From assembly GCF_033097485.1 (NCBI RefSeq), contig NZ_AP028634.1, positions 921,126-985,125 of the forward strand: a stretch of 64,000 nt of DNA, in the 5' to 3' direction. A program made the position numbers and the translations under genes. The DNA is from Pyrofollis japonicus (lineage in GTDB: Archaea; Thermoproteota; Thermoprotei_A; Sulfolobales; Pyrodictiaceae). Shown in pieces: positions 43,593 through 51,497 of the stretch; position 1 is the stretch's first letter, and every line of letters begins with the position of its first letter. A model generated the notes under the pieces. The model had not been told where the DNA came from and searched no databases. It saw only the letters and a list, made by a program, of their open reading frames with translations.

Positions 43593-44224
43593 TATATTTC
43601 AACATATCTTCCTTTCATCTTAATGCAGCCTTTTTCGGCTAATTCGATGAGCTTGCTTCTGGCAATGGTCTTAGGTATTTTAAGATTAAGAGATACAATT
43701 TCTACGGCTTCGCGTAGCTCGATGTCGCCCGAGCCGTAATATTCATGCAGTAAATTCATAATTTCATTGCTACACGGCTCCTCTATAGGGTGAAGCAATT
43801 CAAGTCCTCTTATCTCTACATACTCTCTTCGTGGTAAAGCGTCGTGCCTGTCAACGAATTCTATAAGATAAAGATTCGCGTCAATACTGCGTGCATTTAG
43901 TCTCAATAAGCCAAGTTTACGCCAATTGCGCAGTATGGTGCCTGCAACTATAAGGATGTTTTTTGGCCTATTGTCACACCAGAGAATTATTCCTTTCTTC
44001 TCGCTATTCAGTGGACATTCGTTGCACGAATACACCCTATCTTTTTCAGCTCTATCAAGTGTTTTTTCGATAATTGTCTTAATTACTGGGCTTGCGCAGA
44101 TATAGGAGTCTTTATGAATAATGTATGCATAAAGTGATAAAGCTAAGGCAAGTCGCTGAGGAGCCTTAGGCATATATAGAGGTACTCCTTCTTCAACAAG
44201 CTTTAATACATATAGCTTATCCAA
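43589..44224 (-). CDS. Hypothetical protein with C-terminal helix-turn-helix
   Basis: Protein of 211 residues that I do not recognise. The middle carries CNECPLNSEKKGIILWC, a possible metal site. The last 65 residues (IMNLLHEYYGSGDIELREAV, LKIPKTIARSKLIELAEKG) look like a winged helix. TTG start at 44224. It is convergent with leuS, with a 4 nt overlap. Confidence 0.58.
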   Translation of the reverse strand: MDKLYVLKLVEEGVPLYMPKAPQRLALALSLYAYIIHKDSYICASPVIKTIIEKTLDRAEKDRVYSCNECPLNSEKKGIILWCDNRPKNILIVAGTILRNWRKLGLLRLNARSIDANLYLIEFVDRHDALPRREYVEIRGLELLHPIEEPCSNEIMNLLHEYYGSGDIELREAVEIVSLNLKIPKTIARSKLIELAEKGCIKMKGRYVEIY

Positions 44225-44278
44225 GAGATCTCAGTCCCCCATACCACCAGTAAACTGTCAAAGAAAATACCAAGGAGG

Positions 44279-44337
44279 CTGGATCAGCGTAGCTCAGCCT
44301 CTTCACTATTCTGCCTCCGTTTATTCATCACATCCAG
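44279..44337 (-). ncRNA. Box C/D guide RNA, tRNA D-arm guide
   Basis: Minus strand, 59 nt. The stem CTGGA (44333-44337) pairs with TCCAG (44279-44283). Box C GTGATGA is at 44325-44331, then an 11 nt guide, D' CAGA (44310-44313), C' GTGAAGA (44300-44306), a 12 nt guide GGCTGAGCTACG and D CTGA (44284-44287). The D guide is the exact complement of CGTAGCTCAGCC, the archaeal tRNA 5'-D-arm consensus. By the D+5 rule it would direct 2'-O-methylation of G10. All elements are present, which makes this the best-supported RNA of the window. Confidence 0.8.
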
Positions 44338-44416
44338 TCTCTCTCTTAAGGACTATACTTGAGATTCATAACTTTTACCACTATTCTAGTCACAATGCTG
44401 AGGTAGTAGGGTATCC

Positions 44417-44424
44417 AATAAAAG
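44417..44424 (+). promoter_or_regulatory. TATA box of hairpin RNA at 44450
   Basis: AATAAAAG, placing the expected RNA start at about 44443-44450, exactly where the hairpin RNA begins. Confidence 0.55.
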
Positions 44425-44449
44425 GGAACGTGATACAGTATCAAGAATT

Positions 44450-44509
44450 GGCCCCGTGACAGCTCCGTAGCGGAGCAGAGTGATCGGGGCCGGGACGTAT
44501 TCACCGCGC
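44450..44509 (+). ncRNA. Hairpin RNA with kink-turn and 16S-antisense tail (possible H/ACA-type guide)
   Basis: An outer stem GGCCCCG (44450-44456) pairs with CGGGGCC (44485-44491), and an inner hairpin is GCTCCG-TAG-CGGAGC (44462-44476). Between them TGACA and AGAGTGAT place U-U and tandem G-A pairs as in an L7Ae kink-turn. Directly after the stem GGGACGTATTCACCGCGC (44492-44509) is the exact complement of the archaeal 16S sequence just before its universal 1392-1406 site. Kink-turn plus rRNA complement suggests an H/ACA-like guide, but no ACA box and only a partial 5' guide (CAAGAA) are seen. A TATA box fits. Confidence 0.6.
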
Positions 44510-44573
44510 TCTCTTCCTCTACGATTTTAAGTCCGGGCTTCCAGTTATTGCATGACATACTGGGACAAAGCCT

Positions 44574-45278
44574 TTGAGCTTACTCGTGATGTCTACATCT
44601 GATGTTCACAGTCCGCGTTATCTAATGCACTATATGTCGGCGCTCTCAAAGCATCGCGCTGACTGCGAGAAAGTAGAGCTAGTCCTATGGGCTGGTGATA
44701 TGGTTGAGAAAGGAAATGTTGCTGCACTGAAACCGGTTATTGAAGTTACAAAGAAGTTTTGCGGTAAAGCAAGGATAATCGCGGTTTTTGGCAACGAAGA
44801 ATACATGGATAGAGAAAGAGAGTTCATCACTAGATACCCGGAAATTGTGTGGCTAAATGACAACCATTATGTGTATGTATCAAGCGGTGGCGAGGAGATA
44901 GCAATCTATGGTACAAGGGGTTCCCTGGATAGACCTACAAGGTGGCAACGGCGCCATATTCCAGGCATTGAGAAAGTTTATCGTGAACGTGCTATACGTC
45001 TAAAAGAAGAAGTTCTTCGTCTTAAAAAAGAGTATGAGAAGGTAGTAGTGCTAATGCATTATGCGCCAACATACCTGACACTTGAAGGAGAAGATAAGAG
45101 TATATGGCCGGAAATGGGCAGTATTTTTATGGAAAAAGCTATAAGAGAGTCAAAACCAAATATAGTGATACATGGTCATGCCCATAACTCTAAACGGCTA
45201 GAGGTAACAATAGACAATATACTCATAGTGAATGTTGCATTTCCTGCAAGAAAAGACGTGACGATCTTGACCATATAG
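44574..45278 (+). CDS. Calcineurin-like metallophosphoesterase
   Basis: Protein of 234 residues with the five metallophosphoesterase motifs: STSDVHSP (about residue 8), LWAGDMVEKG (about 38-47), VFGNEEY (about 71-77, Glu in place of the usual His), VVLMHYAPTY (about 159-168) and VIHGHAHNSKR (about 201-211). Substrate unknown. TTG at 44574 listed; an ATG at 44589 is possible, but the protein then begins close to the first metal ligand. Confidence 0.85.
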   Translation: MSLLVMSTSDVHSPRYLMHYMSALSKHRADCEKVELVLWAGDMVEKGNVAALKPVIEVTKKFCGKARIIAVFGNEEYMDREREFITRYPEIVWLNDNHYVYVSSGGEEIAIYGTRGSLDRPTRWQRRHIPGIEKVYRERAIRLKEEVLRLKKEYEKVVVLMHYAPTYLTLEGEDKSIWPEMGSIFMEKAIRESKPNIVIHGHAHNSKRLEVTIDNILIVNVAFPARKDVTILTI

Positions 45279-45291
45279 TATTGCGCAGAAG

Positions 45292-45354
45292 AGCCGATGA
45301 TTCGTGGCCGCCTAAGCTGATCGAAATGATGAGTCTTTTACGGGTTGAGGCTCA
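45292..45354 (+). ncRNA. Box C/D guide RNA
   Basis: The stem GAGCC (45292-45296) pairs perfectly with GGCTC (45350-45354). Box C is GATGA (45297-45301), then a 16 nt guide, D' CTGA (45318-45321), a 5 nt spacer, C' ATGATGA (45327-45333, perfect), a 12 nt guide GTCTTTTACGGG and D TTGA (45346-45349). It starts 14 bp after the phosphoesterase stop, so it may be processed from that mRNA. Its 3' stem overlaps the convergent guide RNA at 45348. Confidence 0.72.
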
Positions 45355-45415
45355 GTCAGCCGCCACAACTTCATCGTATTTTACTCGCCTATGTCGGGAT
45401 GGTCATCACAGCCTC
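45348..45415 (-). ncRNA. Box C/D guide RNA, convergent with the previous one
   Basis: Minus strand. The stem GAGGC (45411-45415) pairs with GCCTC (45348-45352). Box C GTGATGA is at 45403-45409 (perfect). A degenerate D' lies near 45384-45388. C' ACGATGA is at 45371-45377 and D CTGA at 45353-45356, with a second CTGA at 45357-45360. AAATATAG at 45441-45448 (TATATTT on this strand) lies about 26 bp before the RNA start. The layout stem-T-GTGATGA is the same as in the tRNA guide at 44279. Confidence 0.7.
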
Positions 45416-45492
45416 TCTTACCAGTTCCAGAGCGCTAGTAAAATATAGCTATCTAAGCCAATAAAAATGAATTACCTATGAGGGGGCAGAGC

Positions 45493-46263
45493 ATGGGTTC
45501 AAGGCTTATCGATATGCATGCTCATCTCCACGAGTTTAGTGAAGAGCAGCTTAAAAGTATACTCTCCGGCCTAGGAGAGGAAGCTATCTTAGTTGGTGTA
45601 AGTGATGACCTAGAGTCCTCCTATAGGACTATAGAACTAGCAAGACAATACTCCATGATCATTCCATGCATAGGTCTCCATCCATGGAGTATTAAGAACG
45701 AAAAGGAAGCCATAGATGAGGCAAAGAGAATCGTAGAACTAGCTCTTGATAAAGGCATACGTTGCATAGGCGAAGTTGGTCTTGACACTAAATTTGTTGG
45801 AGAAACTATAGAGAAGCAAAGAAAGGTCTTCGCTATATTTTTAGAGGCTGCGAGGGAGCACAACCTCGTACTAAACTTGCATACCGCAGGTACTTGGAGT
45901 GAAGTATTTGACTTGCTTGTCAAGTATGATATCAAGTATGCGAACTTTCACTGGTATACTGGCCCCCTCGCTTTATTGGGCCAAATAGAACAGCATGGGT
46001 ATACCATTTCCATAAATCCTGCTATAAAGATACAAAAGAAGCATAGAGAAGTAGTCAAGAAGGCAAGCATTAGCATTATGCTAACAGAGTCAGACTCGCC
46101 ATACGAGTACCGTGGAATGAAACTGACACCGCTTATGATCATCGACGTTCTCAAGGAAATCGCGTTAATTAAGAACATGGATTTTGTTGAGGTTAAAAAC
46201 CAGGTATGGAACAACTTTAGAGAAAAATACCACGTGCTTCTAACGGCTAAACTAAGTATGTGA
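45493..46263 (+). CDS. TatD-family metal-dependent hydrolase
   Basis: Protein of 256 residues with TatD-like metal ligands: DMHAHLH (about residue 7), CIGLHPW (about 58), GEVGLD (about 92), NLHTAG (about 128), ANFHWYTGP (about 149) and TESDSP (about 197). Such proteins are 3'-5' nucleases or related hydrolases. ATG at 45493 chosen, because GAGGGGG lies 6 nt before it and makes up part of an upstream ATG frame. Confidence 0.85.
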   Translation: MGSRLIDMHAHLHEFSEEQLKSILSGLGEEAILVGVSDDLESSYRTIELARQYSMIIPCIGLHPWSIKNEKEAIDEAKRIVELALDKGIRCIGEVGLDTKFVGETIEKQRKVFAIFLEAAREHNLVLNLHTAGTWSEVFDLLVKYDIKYANFHWYTGPLALLGQIEQHGYTISINPAIKIQKKHREVVKKASISIMLTESDSPYEYRGMKLTPLMIIDVLKEIALIKNMDFVEVKNQVWNNFREKYHVLLTAKLSM

Positions 46264-46273
46264 GATATTGTTC

Positions 46274-48106
46274 TTATTTTGCTTCATCTTTCTTGCCAAA
46301 CAGTATTTCGTCGGGAACGATGCCTCTATATGCCTCGTAGTATATTGGTGTACTCTTTAGTAGCTTAATGTTGCGCACATACTTCACATCAGGCCCTATG
46401 CCTTTGCCTCCATACTTTTTCTTGTATTCCTCTAGAGGTATACCGTACTTCTTTATCACGTAGTCTCTATAGAGGTCGTTCAATACGTTGTAGGCACAGA
46501 ATGGCACGATTCTTCCATCAGGCATTAGGTAGTGTATATTACACCTCATTACTCTCTCAACGTCATAGTTGTATTGATCCATGAAGTGCATGTTTCCTAG
46601 GAAGAGCAGTCTATAGTGAAGCTCGCCTAACGCTTCGTAGTTCCTCTTAATGAATACATTGACTAGCAGCTTTGTTATATTGAGGTCTTTTGGTATTTTC
46701 TCTTTTATAGTGAACTTGGGCAAGTCCTTTACTATTGTTGCGAGTCTTATCGTCTTCCTAAACTTGGAGCCGAAGCTTTCCGAGTCCTTGCGTAGCTCAG
46801 CAGTCTTCTGGTCCATATATTCTATGAAGCCCTCTACGTCGAAGAACTCTGTAATGGGTATGAATTTCTTGGGTAGGCCGTCGGCGCCGCGTTCGACGAA
46901 TACATATGTCGCGGAGCCGCAAGCAGGGTGGTTGCCCATGCATACTTTTAGTTCGCCACTTACAGCTTCAAGGAAGTAAGCAAATTTTGCTGCAACCGGT
47001 ATAGGGAACCAGGCATCCATAGGTATTTGTCCATCGGTTTGTTCTTCGACCCAGCGTAGGACGTCGGGTATGGTTACTCTGTACTTTCTTCTCTCATCTT
47101 TCTTCATTCTTCCTGTAAGGCTTACAGGCTGGAAGTTAACGCCGCGTACAACATCTATGTGCTTTGCGGCAAACTTTACTATAGCTCCAAGCTCTTGGTC
47201 ATTTATACCCTTAATGACTGTTGGAACTAGTACGACGCTGGTCATTCCAGCCTTGCGGAAAACTTCAAGCGTGTATGGGACCTCCCAATGGTTCTTTGGA
47301 TTCGCTCTTGGTGTTACACCGTCAAAGCTCATATAGACAGTATTTACTCCTGCTTCTCTAAGAGTACGCGCATATCTAACTGCCTCTTCAGGGCTCTTCT
47401 CAAACCATAGCCTTGCAAAAGTTATTCCATGCGTGTTTAGCTGGATGTGAGTTACGCCCTCCTCCTTAAGGAGCTTTATTATCTCTGGTAAGTCTTCTCG
47501 AAGTGTTGGCTCACCGCCCGTTATCTGTACAGCCATAGACACGCCCTGCTTCTTGTACTGGCGAATCATTGCCCTTATCTGGTCAAGCGTGGGTTCATAA
47601 ACGTAGCCCATCTTTTCTGCATAGAAGAAGCAGTACCAGCATGAGAGATCACAGCGATTAGTTACGACAAGGTTTGCTAGCGCCGTGTGATTCTTATGTA
47701 GTGGGCATAGGCCGCAGTTAAATGGGCATGGTGCTTTTAGCTGTACGTATGGCTTTACCCCGACACCTTCTTCTTCATACTTGAAGAACCTATAATAGGT
47801 CCTTGCATCGCCAAAGTAAAGTTCTTCTATCTCTCCGTGTTCTGGGCATACTTTTCTGATGTATATCTTGTTGTCTTTCTCAAATATTATTGCTGGAAGG
47901 AGTCTCAAACAATACGGACAAATGCTGGTTGTATATGCTACGAATTTTTCGCCGTCTTTAAGCTTTGGTATTGGTCCGCCTATCTTTATCCTCTTCTCGG
48001 CTATTACTATGGTCTTTGTTTTTGGATCATATTCTCCAGGAGCCTCCATAACGGTATCGTCGGCTAATGGATTGCTTGCTCTCTCTTTCTGGTATGGGAC
48101 TGTCAT
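46274..48106 (-). CDS. Radical SAM protein, tetraether lipid synthase (Tes) candidate
   Basis: Protein of 610 residues. An N-terminal Cys region (SICPYCLRLLPA, about residues 55-66; CPEHGE; CPFNCGLCPLHKNH) precedes the SAM cluster CDLSCWYC (about 152-160), then ITGGEPTLREDLPE. Later cysteines occur in LKVCMGNHPACGS and VMRCNIHYL...IVPFCAYNV. This pattern fits the Tes/MJ0619 family, which joins two archaeol tails into membrane-spanning tetraethers. The assignment is by pattern, so a related radical SAM enzyme is possible. ATG at 48106 chosen, with GAGGG 8 nt upstream; the frame is open to 48220. Confidence 0.8.
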   Translation of the reverse strand: MTVPYQKERASNPLADDTVMEAPGEYDPKTKTIVIAEKRIKIGGPIPKLKDGEKFVAYTTSICPYCLRLLPAIIFEKDNKIYIRKVCPEHGEIEELYFGDARTYYRFFKYEEEGVGVKPYVQLKAPCPFNCGLCPLHKNHTALANLVVTNRCDLSCWYCFFYAEKMGYVYEPTLDQIRAMIRQYKKQGVSMAVQITGGEPTLREDLPEIIKLLKEEGVTHIQLNTHGITFARLWFEKSPEEAVRYARTLREAGVNTVYMSFDGVTPRANPKNHWEVPYTLEVFRKAGMTSVVLVPTVIKGINDQELGAIVKFAAKHIDVVRGVNFQPVSLTGRMKKDERRKYRVTIPDVLRWVEEQTDGQIPMDAWFPIPVAAKFAYFLEAVSGELKVCMGNHPACGSATYVFVERGADGLPKKFIPITEFFDVEGFIEYMDQKTAELRKDSESFGSKFRKTIRLATIVKDLPKFTIKEKIPKDLNITKLLVNVFIKRNYEALGELHYRLLFLGNMHFMDQYNYDVERVMRCNIHYLMPDGRIVPFCAYNVLNDLYRDYVIKKYGIPLEEYKKKYGGKGIGPDVKYVRNIKLLKSTPIYYEAYRGIVPDEILFGKKDEAK

Positions 48107-48206
48107 CTTTATTCCCTCTAAGCACCTACTCCATACCCAGTGTATCTCTTTTTTACACACATTTAAATGGTATAGCTCATTGTATAGGTTACGCTCATTA
48201 ACGCGT

Positions 48207-49940
48207 TTAAGAAAACACACATGTATGTCCTTTTATGCTTAGAAGTCCTTTGTGGCCAGTAGTGCCAATTATCTTTCTGAGCTCAATGTCGGACTTGAAG
48301 GGCCTCTGCGATATTATCTTCCTAGCTACTTCGGGGCCGACTATCCTAGTGAGAATAGATAGTGGTGTATTGTTTGGATTAAGTGGTATGGGTAGTCCCC
48401 TCACACTTCTAGATGAATGGGCGTAAATATAGACATCTATAACGGCCTTTACCTCGATTTTGCATGGTATTTCTACGACTAATGGATAGCTCCCAGCTTG
48501 TCTAGCAAAGGTAACCTTTAGCTGGGGATCATATTTTTCAACGTAGAGGTATCTTAGTATCGTGCCCCGTGGAACCAAACGTTCAAGAAAGAGCCGCGAA
48601 TAATTGAGCGCTTGTCGCTCAAACCTTTTTGCCGACTTTAGATGTTTTTCGATAATTTTTGTACCATATTTTGCAAGAACAGTATTGGGTAGAATGAGTA
48701 CTTTTCTCACGTTTATGCGGCGTACATTGAGGCCTTTCTCGTAGATCCTCCTGAGGAATTCCTCATTAAGTCGATAAGTTTCCTTCGTCTCCCCTATAAG
48801 GCCTAGTACAAAGTTTATTCCCGGAAGGAGCTCAGGTAGGCCGTTATAGCCAGGCCTATTGCCATATTTGTTTATTATTTCTATTGCTCTAAGCGATTCT
48901 TCCGGGTAAGTTTTCAGATTATTCGCCTTAACAACTCGTGGATCAGCTGTTTCAATGCCTAGTGCAGCCACGTCGCCAGGCGTATGGTACTGAATGATTA
49001 TCTTTAAGATTTCGATGCTTTCCTCCTCGTATCTAACAATTGTGCCAGGATTCACGTTATCTATGTGGAGCGTTTGAAGACCTGGCGCAACAACTCTTAT
49101 TCCATAAAACAGCCTTCTAATGGCCTCCGGATTGGGGCGGGGCCACTCCTTTTCCGCGAGTTCATTGCTACCATAAGTCATTATGTCTGCTTGTCTGCCT
49201 ATACGGAAATGTCGTACGCCAGCCTTATAGAGCGCCTCAACCTCCTTAACTACGTCCTCTACTTTCCGTTGGCGTGGTCTTCCGTATAGCTTGGTTGCGC
49301 AGAAGCTGCATCCTCCACTTATCCAACGCGGGCATCCCCGATAGGTTTCTATTTCCGCTATAAGGTTATAGCCGTAATTGGGGTGTTGGGTCACTATTCT
49401 GGCGCCTAGTCGCGAAAATTCTGCAAGAGGGGCAAGGTTCTCGTCATCGATTATGCTCCAGGGGTGTGCTTTTTCTTCACCGAATCTGAATAATTCGTAA
49501 ATGTACGCCTCTGGCTCACCAGCAACTATTACGTCGAAATTCTCCTTGACAGTCCTTGGTAATGCAGCTACCGTTCCTCCGATGTTGCCTATCCCCCATC
49601 TAGCGGCGGCGCCAGCAAGTACCTTGAACGGCCTATCTATAAGGCGAAACCACGTCTGGAGTTCCTGAAGAGTTATGGGTTCTCCTCCGAGGTATTTTCC
49701 GGGGACAATTGCGCCTGCTATTACGACTAGAAGATCATATGTGTTTGCTTGTTTGAGGAAGTTGTGTATATTTCTTCTCGCCTGGTCTACGGTCATGTAG
49801 CGAATACTGACAGTCTTATCCACGCTCCATATAGCCCCAGCTATGTACCTTGGATACACGTCTAGGTAAGGAGGTACCCCAAAACCAGCAGGTTCGTCAG
49901 TATAGCCATCAAGTATTAGAACTCTCTTGAAACGTGCCAA
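48207..49940 (-). CDS. B12-type radical SAM protein with C-terminal helix-hairpin-helix (COG1031)
   Basis: Protein of 577 residues. An N-terminal cobalamin-binding-like domain comes first, then the cluster motif CPRWISGGCSFC (about residues 202-213), an unusual CX7CX2C spacing known from COG1031, and the conserved GRQADIMTYG block. The last 45 residues (LTRIVGPEVARKIISQRPFK, ELRKIIGTTGHKGLL) form a helix-hairpin-helix, implying nucleic-acid contact. Probable RNA or DNA substrate; the reaction is unknown. TTG start at 49940. Confidence 0.82.
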   Translation of the reverse strand: MARFKRVLILDGYTDEPAGFGVPPYLDVYPRYIAGAIWSVDKTVSIRYMTVDQARRNIHNFLKQANTYDLLVVIAGAIVPGKYLGGEPITLQELQTWFRLIDRPFKVLAGAAARWGIGNIGGTVAALPRTVKENFDVIVAGEPEAYIYELFRFGEEKAHPWSIIDDENLAPLAEFSRLGARIVTQHPNYGYNLIAEIETYRGCPRWISGGCSFCATKLYGRPRQRKVEDVVKEVEALYKAGVRHFRIGRQADIMTYGSNELAEKEWPRPNPEAIRRLFYGIRVVAPGLQTLHIDNVNPGTIVRYEEESIEILKIIIQYHTPGDVAALGIETADPRVVKANNLKTYPEESLRAIEIINKYGNRPGYNGLPELLPGINFVLGLIGETKETYRLNEEFLRRIYEKGLNVRRINVRKVLILPNTVLAKYGTKIIEKHLKSAKRFERQALNYSRLFLERLVPRGTILRYLYVEKYDPQLKVTFARQAGSYPLVVEIPCKIEVKAVIDVYIYAHSSRSVRGLPIPLNPNNTPLSILTRIVGPEVARKIISQRPFKSDIELRKIIGTTGHKGLLSIKGHTCVFS

Positions 49941-49951
49941 GACCGCTACAC

Positions 49952-51121
49952 CTATCTGCTCACCGGCTCATATACTATGCCTAGTTTGTCTGCAAGTGCC
50001 ATTACCTCTTCTACCTCTTCTCTGTAAACAGGCCTCGAGAGTTCCGGCCAGCGCCTAGGATATTGGGCTACCAGGTTCTCTGGCCTATATTGATCCATTA
50101 TGTTTACAAGCACCTTGTCCTTAGGAAGGTTCTCTGCTATCCATCTTATTATCCTTTTGCTACAGCACTCTACGTGGCCTGGGAGCACAAGATGACGTAT
50201 AATCATGTCTCCATCCCTTGATGCTATGATGTGATTCCTAGACACGACTTCAAAATAGCGTGGTACGGCCGACAAACGCAAAGCACACTTATTGTTACCA
50301 TATTTGAAATCAGGCAGCCAAAGATCGATTACGTCTGTTAATACCTCTGTTACCTCTAAGGTCATATACATGTTGCTGTTCCATATTTGCGGCACATTTA
50401 TATCTAAGAATTTGAATGACTCTATTATTGTGTGAAGGCTAGGTGTGGGCTCGCCGCCTACATGGTTAATGTTTCTGGCTCCCATAATTCGTAACTGGTA
50501 TTGTATTTCTGCCAGCCTTCTGGGCGTAACTACTTCACCGCTTCTAGGGTATTTTTGACTAATATCATAGTTCTGACAATATACACATGTAAAGTTGCAG
50601 CCCCCATAAAATATTGTTCCGCTAGGAACGAGCGGCGCCTCCTCACCCAAGTGATGGAACCAGCTATGCACATATGTGCGGTGATCTAGCCGGCAGGCTC
50701 CAATACGTTTGCTCCTATCAATTAAGCACCGTCGTTCACATAGCCTACAAGGATTGAAGAGCTTTTTAACAATCTGTATATCAACGTCAAGGAGAGAAAC
50801 AACGCCCTTCCAGCCCTTATAGTCTTTCTCAAAATCCTCAAGTAGGTACTTTTCACGACTAGCTGCATTAACTAGCAACCTATGTTCCTTTACCATCCTC
50901 CGGCGTAAGTCAAGTAATTGTTCTAGGTCAAAGGAATCTATTTTCCTCTCTGGGCTCTCAGCAATCTTTGCCAAGAGAAACTTTGCCGGGACTCTATCAA
51001 TCATGACAAGATAGTACCATTTAAGCCTTTTGCGTACTTCATCGTTATCCCAAATGTAGATAGCGTCAGGCCTTAGACGGCGCCAAATCTTCTCCGGCAC
51101 AAATCTTTCAAAAAGAAACAT
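49952..51121 (-). CDS. PflX-like radical SAM protein (COG1313)
   Basis: Protein of 389 residues. It starts with an extra N-terminal domain of about 120 residues, then CRLCERRCLIDRSKRIGAC, a ferredoxin-like Cys block, and the SAM cluster CNFTCVYCQN (about residues 174-182). NHVGGEPTPSLHTI and PDFKYGNNKCALRLS are typical of the COG1313 PflX-type activase relatives. Substrate unknown. ATG at 51121. Same strand as the next two radical SAM genes (11 bp, then about 100 bp gaps). Confidence 0.82.
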   Translation of the reverse strand: MFLFERFVPEKIWRRLRPDAIYIWDNDEVRKRLKWYYLVMIDRVPAKFLLAKIAESPERKIDSFDLEQLLDLRRRMVKEHRLLVNAASREKYLLEDFEKDYKGWKGVVSLLDVDIQIVKKLFNPCRLCERRCLIDRSKRIGACRLDHRTYVHSWFHHLGEEAPLVPSGTIFYGGCNFTCVYCQNYDISQKYPRSGEVVTPRRLAEIQYQLRIMGARNINHVGGEPTPSLHTIIESFKFLDINVPQIWNSNMYMTLEVTEVLTDVIDLWLPDFKYGNNKCALRLSAVPRYFEVVSRNHIIASRDGDMIIRHLVLPGHVECCSKRIIRWIAENLPKDKVLVNIMDQYRPENLVAQYPRRWPELSRPVYREEVEEVMALADKLGIVYEPVSR

Positions 51122-51200
51122 CCCCTAGGCACCCATAGCCTAGGAAAAAGGAGTCAGCTACGATTAAGAAGTCAAAACACACTGTCATAACCTATGGGTC

Positions 51201-51476
51201 TTAATCGCTCTTCGCGCTTCCCTTCTCAGTCCTCTCCTTAACTATCTTATATGCCTTCCAGAAAGGCAGCCGTACATAATATTCTGCAAGCTCGAGTAAC
51301 CTGTTAAGCTCGTCAGGAGTTGCATAGTCTATAGGCTCTCCCTCATAATTAGCTTGCTCCCATCGGCGATGCAGCTCTTCTACCGTTTTCTCAACATATG
51401 GGTCGCTGTAAAATGCCGCCTTATTCAACTGCGGCGCATTCTCAATAAGTGATAATATCCTCTCTTTTATCTCCAC
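51201..51476 (-). CDS. Hypothetical small protein downstream of serS
   Basis: Protein of 91 residues, helical and charged (VEKTVEELHRRWEQANYEGE, DELNRLLELAEYYVRLPFW), ending in a basic tail. ATG start, 21 bp after the serS stop on the same strand, so very probably co-transcribed. Function unknown. Confidence 0.58.
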   Translation of the reverse strand: MEIKERILSLIENAPQLNKAAFYSDPYVEKTVEELHRRWEQANYEGEPIDYATPDELNRLLELAEYYVRLPFWKAYKIVKERTEKGSAKSD

Positions 51477-51497
51477 TTCTACCTTCCTCCCTACGCT

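Larger units (their letters stand above)
44225..44573. other. Gap holding two RNA genes on opposite strands
   Basis: About 350 bp without protein genes. It holds the minus-strand C/D RNA and the plus-strand hairpin RNA described separately, plus TTTTAA at about 44525-44530, which is the likely TATA box of the phosphoesterase gene. Confidence 0.6.

Noticed and set aside
44288-44299. tRNA-like 5' fragment CGTAGCTCAGCC, at first taken for a tRNA remnant or attachment site
   Set aside because: No acceptor or T-arm follows, and on the other strand it is exactly the guide of a complete C/D RNA.
44346-44558. Minus-strand frame of 70 residues
   Set aside because: It has no ribosome site and lies across the hairpin RNA and its promoter.
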